Source: Cymbidium sinense | Taxonomy: Eukaryota; Streptophyta; Magnoliopsida; Asparagales; Orchidaceae | Direction of reading: 5' to 3' | DNA length: 64,000 nucleotides | Assembly: GCA_021442155.1 (NCBI GenBank) | Contig: CM038216.1 | Coordinates: forward strand, 87,454,945-87,518,944 | Shown: in pieces, positions 57,321-64,000 of the stretch | Layout of the letters: each line of letters begins with the position of its first letter | Numbering within the stretch: the stretch's first letter is position 1 | Program-made: the position numbers and the translations under genes | Notes under the pieces: model-generated | Databases searched by the model: none | Seen by the model: only the letters and a program-made list of their open reading frames with translations | What the model was told of the DNA's origin: nothing

Positions 57321-60300
57321 TTTGGGCTTGTGTGAGTTTAGGTTTATGGTTTAGGTTTATTTTTAATTTATTTAGTTACTTTAGGTTTAGGTTTTGGGTT
57401 TGGGGTTTAGGGTTTAGGGTTTAAGATTTAGTTTAGGGTTTAGGGTTTACGCTAGAGTTTTATGGCTCAGTGTCAGCTTTTTTAGGTTTAGTGGCCCAAT
57501 GTCAGGGTCAGGTCAGGTGGTAGTTTAGGGTAGGGTCATGGCTTTGGTTTAGGGCCCAGTGTTTTAGAGCCTGGGAAGGAGTTTTAGGTTTAGTATAGGC
57601 CCAGGGCCCAGTTTGGAGGCCCAGGGCCCAGGTCAACGGCCCAGGTAGAGCCCATGGCCCAGGGTTTAGATTTAGGCTCAGATCTAGGTGGGTATGGTTA
57701 TCTTATCTTTACTTTAGGTATTTTATTTTTTATCTTTACGCCTAGCTCTATCTTTAATTAGTTTATCTTTTATGTTTATCTTTATCTTTAGTTATTTAGG
57801 TCATTTATCTTTATCTTAGCCATTTATTAGTATCTTATCTTTATTATCAGCCTAAGTAAGCCTTAGCCTGCACTTTATCTTATCTTTATCCATCATTTTA
57901 TCTTAGTTTAGGCCTTTATTTAGATCAGGATCAGGCCTCATTTAAGCCCAGGGCCCAGTGGCCAGGGCCCTAACATCTAAAGCCGGCTCAACGTAGGCCT
58001 GTGAGCCCAGGGCCCATGGTATGTGGTCTTGGTCAATGGTCATGGTCAGTGGTCCGTGGCCCAGTGAGCCCAGGTTAGGATCTAGGGCCTAGGATCAGGG
58101 TCAGCTCAAGATTTAGTGTATGGGTGGGTTTAAGGCCCAGGGCTCAGGCCTCAGGATTTAGGGTAGGTCAAGGTCATTTAGGATCTGGCCCATGGTCTTG
58201 TTTAGGGCCTAAAGCCCAGTTAGGGTCATGTCATGGGCCTAGGGCCTAGGCCCAGTTAGGGCCTAAACCCAGATCTAGGACTCAGTGGCCTAGTAGGTCA
58301 GGTTCAATTTATGCTTGGTTGGGTTGCAGTACAAAGCCCAGGGCTCAGGTTTTAAGGCCTAGGATTTAGAGCCTAGGCTCATGGCTAGGACTTTAAGATC
58401 AAGCAAACCCAGCGTGCCTAGTTAATTTATCCATCTTTAGCCATCTTTAGCATACATTAATCATTTTTATTTATGCTCATTTATCTTAGGCCTCAGCCTC
58501 AGTGGCCCAGTTTATGCCTTGTGTTTAGTGGCCTAGGGCTCAGGTCAGGACTCAGGGCCTGGGGTCAAAGGCCTAGCCTTTAACTCAAAGATTTAGGGTC
58601 TTTAGGGCCTAGCCCAGGCCCAGGGTTTTAGGGCCTTAGTCAGGGCCTGGGCCTAGGGTCAGTGGAGGTCTTGTGGTCACTTACATAGGGCCTGGGCACA
58701 ACCCAGGGTCACCCACTAGGGCCTGGGCTGGCCTGGCCCAGGATCTAGTAGGCCTCATGGCTATGGCTAGATCAGGCCCAGTGGCAGCAGGGCGTAGTGA
58801 GGGCTCAAGTGGCCAGGTCATTGGGATCCAGGGCCTGTGGCTCAGGCCCAACATCTTAGCTCAGCCTGTGGTAGGTCCTTCAGGGCCCATGGCCTGGGAG
58901 CCCAAGGTGAGGCCTAGGGCTAGGGCCTGGAAGGCCTGGTTTTTTTATATCTTTATCTTTTTTTATTTTATTCTTTATTTATTTATTTATTTATTTTTTA
59001 TATTTTATTTTATTTTTTAAGGCAGGTAGTGGATCAGGGTTTGTCATACCCAGTCTAGTAGAGCTCAGGGTTAAGGCCTAGAATTTAAGGTAGGGCCTAG
59101 TTAGGGTCTGGCTTTAATGTTCAGGATTTTAATTTATTTTATTTTAGGTTTATTTTATTTTTATTTTACATTTAGTTTTATCTTATTTTTATTAGGTTTA
59201 TTTTATCTTTGTAGTTTAGTTTAGTTTATTTAATTTATCTTAGTTTATTTATTAGTATATCTTTAATTATTTAGTAGGTAAGATCTGTTTAGTTTATTTT
59301 ATTTTATTTTATCTTATCTAGCTCAGCTTTATTTATTTCATTTAGGATTATTTATTTTAGGTCAAGGTTTGTGGTTTTAGGTTTAGAGTTTGGGTGTGGC
59401 TCAGTGGCCTGGGTTAGAGCTCAGTTTAGAGCCTGTTTTATGGCTCAGTGGCCTCAGGTTTAGGGTGGGCCCAGGATCAGGGCCTTTTAGGACTCCAGGA
59501 CTGAGTGGCCTCCAGGGCCTGGTGCCTTAGGCCAGTGTCTTGGGTTGGGCTCATGATCTTTGGGTTGCACAAAGCCTAGGTTTCAGGTCCGTGATCGCCT
59601 AGTGCCCAGGATCTAGAGGCTTCAGCCCAGGGCCTTTTAAGATTAAGCAAACCAGAGGTTAGGTTAACCCATTTGAATTTATTTATTATCTTTATCTTTA
59701 TCCATTTATTTTTTTATCTTAGGCCTTGGCTGGGCCTGTGGCCCATGTTAGGGTGGGCCTGTGATCTAGGCCCAGGACTAGGGCCTATGCCTAGCCTTTA
59801 ACCAGGGTCAGGTTTAGTGGCCTGGTGGCCTGGGCTGCCTGGCCTTTAGGTCTTATACTACCAGTATTTAGTGGCCCAGGTCAAATTTGAGGTCTTAGTG
59901 TTATTATTTAGGTATGACTAGGGTCCGGGGCTCAGGGCCTAGGATTCCAGTGTGCCCATAGTTTCATGGTAGTGGCCCAGAGCCTGGCCTTGTGGCTCAG
60001 GTCAGTAGGATCCAGGCCTAGTGGCTCAGGGCCCAACATCGGGCCAGGTTTTGCCTATGGCTCAGGGCTCAGTGGCCCATGGTCCTATGGGCCCAGGGCT
60101 CAGGCTAGTGGCCCAGGGCCTGGGCTGGCCCAAGGCCCAGGCTCAGTGATCAGGGCCTTGTAGTCCAGGATCTGGCTGGCCCAGAGCCTAGGCCGAAGGC
60201 CCAGGATCTAAGGCCTAGCCAGTGGCCTGGCCTTAATGCTCAGGAACCTTTATCTTTATCTTTATCATTAATTTATCTTATCTTGGTTTATCTTGTGCTC

Positions 60301-60744
60301 ATTCTTTCTTTTAGTTATTTGTTTATTTAATATCTTAGTTTATTCTTTATAGTGTATTTTATTATTTTTAGGTCAGAGGCCTTAGTCAGGTTTATCTTAT
60401 CTTTATTTATCTATCTTTAGTTTAGCCTTTTATTTATCATTTCCTGATTATGGGTCCAGTTTAGGTCTGTGGCTCAGGTTTGGGGTTTAGTGGCTCAGTT
60501 TGGCCCAGGATTACTGGCCTTTGGGTGGTTGTGGCTCAGGGTTGGGAGGGCCAGTTAGGGTAGGTGGGGTCAGGGTTAGGTAGGTAGGAGTGGAGAGTTA
60601 ACAATTTATGATTTAGGATTTAAGGTTTAGGGTGGAGGGGTGGTGGTATGGGGGGATTAGGGTAGGTAGGTTAGTTAGGATTTTTTAGGGTTTAGAGTTT
60701 AGTTTTTAGGTTTAGAGGTGAAGTTTTAGTTTAGCCTTTGTGGC
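57321..60744 (+). repeat. Telomere-like satellite with extensive C-rich patches (segment 12)
   Basis: A short normal part (57335-57450) is followed by about 3 kb of CCCAGGG, CTCAGTGGCC and TTATCTTTATC text, with normal T-rich breaks at about 58940-59020, 59110-59370 and 60240-60420. Marker variants lie at 58392 (AAGATCAAGCAAACCCAG) and 59638 (AAGATTAAGCAAACCAGAGG). The last part (60600-60740) returns to TTTAGGG/TTTAGG text. Open frames such as 58673-59020 and 59966-60163 are repeat text. Confidence 0.85.
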
Positions 60745-61232
60745 TTTTTTTAATAGAGAACAAATTTAGAGTCGATATTTCTTCTTTTTGATTTCATCAA
60801 CTAAATAACACACCAAGTATTCTAAGACACAAGTGACAACATAGATCATAAATGGGCACACATAGAGCAAATCAAAAACTCTAAATAACAAGAACCATCT
60901 CTACTATAAAAACATAGTTCCATAAACAGCAGATCAGATCAGCCATTCTTCAGTTTCTTTAGTTCCCATCAGAACTACCCAGGCCTCTTAGTAGCAGGAT
61001 CCACCATCATATCCCTGATCTCTCACTCCACCACTGCCACGGCTATAACCTCTGTCACTCCTCACGACTCTAAAACCACCACTGCTCTGATGACCACTTC
61101 CATATCAACTAGCACCTCTAGATCCCCCACCACCACTACGATAACCACCACCTCTGCCTTCGCCTCCAACACTAGATCTAGACTGAGCTTGGTTGACTGT
61201 AATGTTCCCTCCGTCAAGGTTCTTCCCATTCT
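60745..61232 (-). pseudogene. GRP retrofragment 7
   Basis: Sense on minus, with the poly(A) seen as T7 at 60745-60751. From the 5' cut it reads NGKNLDGGNITVNQAQSR, SSVGGEGRGGGYRSGGGG in one frame, with a stop at about codon 45. The end reads D-G-N-TAA-R-N-stop. The junction is CCCATTCTTAGGG, as in copies 3 and 4, and the following flank (TTTATTAGG, TTTAAATTTATTTAAC) matches copies 1 and 4. The telomere-like octamer in the 3' UTR has changed to AACTCTAAATAAC. It is the longest copy. Confidence 0.85.
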
Positions 61233-63230
61233 TAGGGCTTAGGTTTAGGTTTAGGTTTATTAGGTTTTAGGTTTTAGGTTTATTTTTAAATTTATTTAAC
61301 TTTAGTTTAGTTTAGTGGTTTAGGTTAGGGTTTAGAGTTTAGGGTTTAGGGTCAGGATTTAGTGGTTTCAGGTTTATGGTTGTGGGGTCAGTTGCATGGT
61401 AGGGTCAGGTCTGAGGGCTAGGGCTCAGGGCCTGGGGCCCAGTGGCCTGGGTAAGTTTGGGTTTGGCTCAGGGAAAGAGCTTTAGGGTCATGGCCTGTGA
61501 GCTCAGCTCAGGGCCTAGGGTCACAGGCCCAGTGGCCCAGTTTAGGATCTTTATTTTGTTTATTTTATTTATAGGTATTTTATTTTATTTTACGCCTAAT
61601 TTTAATTTTATCTTTTATTCAGTTTATCTTTATCTTTAAGTTTAGCTTTATAATTATTTTATCTTAGATCATCTCATTAGTTTATCTCATTAATAGGTAA
61701 GTTTAGCTAAATTTATTATTTTTATTTTATTTTATTTCAATCAAGTTTATTTATCAGGATCAGATCTTAGGTTTTGTGGTAGGGTAGAGCCCTGGGTCTT
61801 TTTGTCATGGTCAGTGGCCCAGGATTTAGGTGGGTAGGCCTGTTGGTTTGGTGGGCCTGGTCAGACTCAGCCTAGCCTAGCCTGCACAACCATCAGTAGT
61901 TTGGTAGTGGCCCATGATCAGCCTCAGGCCCATGGTCTTGGGCCTAGGGCCCAGGGCCCAGTCAGGGTCAGGGCCCAGGGCCTGGGGTTAGGATCTGGAG
62001 GCTCATGGTCCATTTGGGCCCAGGGTAGGCTTTTTAATGCTGGGCCTAGGCTGGGTCAGGGCCCAGGCTCAGGGCTCAGTTAGGATCACTGCAGGTCTTG
62101 TGGCTCTGCTAGGGCCTAGGATCCAGGGTAATGGCGGGCCTTTTTAAACCAATCAAACCCGCAAGTTAGCATAACCCATCTTTCACAATCATCTTTAGCC
62201 CATCTTTCATCTTCCATGGAAGCCCAGGGCCCATGCCTCAGTGGCCTAAGGCTCAAGTCAAGATCAGCACTCAGGGCCTCCAGCTAGGTGGCTGGCCCAG
62301 TATAGGGCCTTTACTCAGTAAGGCCTGGTACATTTAGTGGTCTGGGCCCAGGGCCCAGTAGGGTCAATGGTCTGAGGCCCAGGCCTATCATTAGTTTAGG
62401 GTGCAACCCAACGCTCATGACTAGGGCCCAGTGGGCCCATGGCCCATGGTCAAAGGCCTGGGGCCTGGGCCTGCAGTGAGCCTTTAGAGTGGGATCCAGT
62501 GTGTCAGCCTGGGATAAGACTCAGGGCCCAGTGCCTGTGGCCCAGTGGAGGAGCCCAGGGCCTTTAGTCTTGGCCCAGGCCTAGGCTTGAAGGGCCATAA
62601 GTCATGGCTCAGGGTCCACCGATCAGAGCCTAGGATGCAGGCTCAGGGCCTGGACCTGGAGCCTAGGGCTAGGCCTGGAGTGGTAGGCCTGCTGGAGATT
62701 TTATTTTAATTTATCTTAGTTTATTGCATTTTATTTTACGTTAGTTGATTTATTTAGCATTTTTATCCACAAGTTTATCTTTAATTTAGTTTAGGTTTTA
62801 TTTAATTTATTTTAGTTTATTTATCAAGATATTTTATACATTTAAAAGGTTTAGGTAGTTTTATTTATTTTATTTTATCTTATTATAATTATTTTATTTA
62901 TTTTAGATTTTTTATTTAGGTTTAGGTTTTATTTTAGGGTTTAGGGTTTAGGTCGTGCCTAGGGTTTAGTGTTTGTGGTTTGGCCTAAGGTTTTGTGGTT
63001 TTTGGGGTTTGGGGTTTAGGTTATGATTTTGTGGCTGTGGTTTTAGGATTTAGGGTTTAGTGTTTAGAGTTAGGGTTTAGGGTTAACGGTTTATGGTTTA
63101 GGATTTAAGGTTTAAGGTTTAGGTTTATGGTTTAGGGTTGTAAGGTTTAGGGTTCAGGGTTATAGGGGGATTAGGGTTTAGTGTTTAGTGCTTAGGGTTA
63201 GTTTATTATTTAGGGTTTTGGGTTTAGGAT
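61233..63230 (+). repeat. Telomere-like satellite (segment 13)
   Basis: A normal part (61233-61380), a C-rich patch (61381-61545 and 61780-62700) split by T-rich text (61545-61750), then T-rich (62700-62930) and TTTAGGG-rich (62935-63230). A marker variant is at 62141 (TTTTTAAACCAATCAAACCC). The array ends at the poly(T) of LINE D. No gene is seen. Confidence 0.87.
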
Positions 63231-64000
63231 TTTTTTTTTTTTTGGGAAACCCCATGTAGGGGTATTTTATTGCCACAAAAGGAGGGTTACAAGGTCCTTA
63301 AGAGGATAAACCTAACCACTCAAAGCTACAATCACCTAAGGGGTAAATCCCTATCTAAGTACATCCAGAGCAAAAGAAAGCATAAAACAATCAAAAGATA
63401 CAAGATGATTAACATAATAAGCTAAAGTAAGAATAAAGCCAATGCTCTGAAGGATGTGGGAATGCATGATAATCTGGAGCAAACCTGCAAAAGATGGAGA
63501 GAGAATCACCTGCAAAGTTATAATAAGAGGGAGATTAGAACAGTTAAGGTAATACAGACAAAAAAATGAGAAGAGAACAATATAATATGAGTATGTTATT
63601 AAGGAAATGTGATCAAGAAGGCTCAGGCTCAATCACACCATGTTGGGGTAGATGCAAATATGAGCATCCAAACTTCAGCAGAAGGGTTACATCACATGAG
63701 CTACTACCGAACCAATAGGGAGTGAGATCATCACAGCCATCATAGCCAACAAACCTGTGAGAAGGGAGCACCCAGTTGTTGATATTCTTGTGAGCTTTAT
63801 TACCTGCAAACCTAAGCAAAATCATATCTAAAGTATATTGAAAATTGTTAAGAGCTTAAGGATAGGGAGTCTCATTCAAGAAAAGTATCATCAATATAGA
63901 CATCTTGACATGAGAGTACATAAACATAAGAGAGTAAGCCATCTTAGCTAGAATCTCATCAATAGCCGTATCCAAGAAAGAAAGCAATCCAGCATATAAT
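63231..64000 (-). mobile_element. LINE D: 3' end of a further LINE copy, continues past the window
   Basis: It starts with poly(T) (about 63231-63243, the element's poly(A)), directly after TTTAGG text. The next 500 bases match the 3' ends of LINEs B and A: TTTTATTGCCACAAAAGG, CAAGGTCCTTAAGAGG (LINE B: ATGTCCTTAATAGG), GAGCATCCAAACTTCAGC near 63662 (LINE B: GTGCATCCAAACTTCATA) and CATCACAGCCATCATAGCC near 63730. Sense is minus, as in the other three LINEs. No ORF2 domain falls inside the window. Confidence 0.82.

Noticed and set aside
58673..62083. Open frames at 58673-59020, 59966-60163, 61442-61639 and 61901-62083
   Set aside because: They lie wholly in the C-rich telomere-like repeats; their open length follows from lack of stops in the repeat.
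1..64000. CRISPR array, rRNA, tRNA, bacterial operon or phage features
   Set aside because: Repeats lack constant spacers and repeats of CRISPR type, no RNA gene was recognised, and all coding traces are plant retroelements or GRP pieces.

Overview
This window looks like nuclear DNA from a flowering plant. It is packed with degenerate copies of the Arabidopsis-type telomere repeat (TTTAGGG on the + strand), plant L1-type LINEs with an RNase H domain, Tat-like Ty3/gypsy retrotransposon remnants, and pieces of a plant glycine-rich RNA-binding protein (GRP) gene. I see no intact host gene, rRNA, tRNA or CRISPR array. Every coding trace is broken by stops and frameshifts. The species cannot be named from the sequence. 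A subtelomeric or other heterochromatic location is inferred.

Layout: 1-3088 is a truncated Tat-like gypsy element on the minus strand that runs straight into telomere-like repeats. From 3089 to 34010 the matrix is a telomere-like satellite. It carries GRP fragments 1-4 (4934, 12108, 22287, 26687) and LINEs A (8263-11490), B (13351-21019, the most complete) and C (29456-32511). From 34011 to 48536 lies a 14.5 kb non-telomeric block: AT-rich DNA, a TTGAC-rich low-complexity tract, a second gypsy copy on the + strand (protease remnant, RT, two RNase H domains, integrase) and downstream tandem repeats. From 48537 to the end the telomere-like matrix resumes with GRP fragments 5-7 (54343, 56858, 60745) and the start of LINE D (63231 onward). 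In this part many patches are changed from TTTAGGG to CCCAGGG/CTCAGGG.

The matrix is not random decay. A marker of about 25 bp (poly-T, then AAATTAAGTAAAC..GGTAGG) recurs about 21 times. When the inserted elements are subtracted, most left-half intervals are near 1.0-1.15 kb, so the array has a higher-order unit: a TTTAGGG-rich stretch, the marker, then a TTTATTTTA-rich stretch. Three LINEs and all seven GRP fragments keep a poly(T) tract at their left end on the + strand, i.e. a poly(A) tail on the sense strand, and LINE C lies in the same direction. This is the orientation expected if the TTT of the G-rich telomere strand primed reverse transcription on poly(A) RNA. Six of the seven GRP pieces keep or nearly keep the same 5' end, and several share flanks, so they probably spread as part of the satellite after one insertion.

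The main candidate system is therefore a plant telomere-repeat-associated LINE family that also mobilised a host mRNA, with the products amplified inside a telomere-derived higher-order satellite. The main caution is sequence quality: frequent frameshifts and the CCCAGGG patches could partly reflect long-read base-calling errors in telomere repeats.
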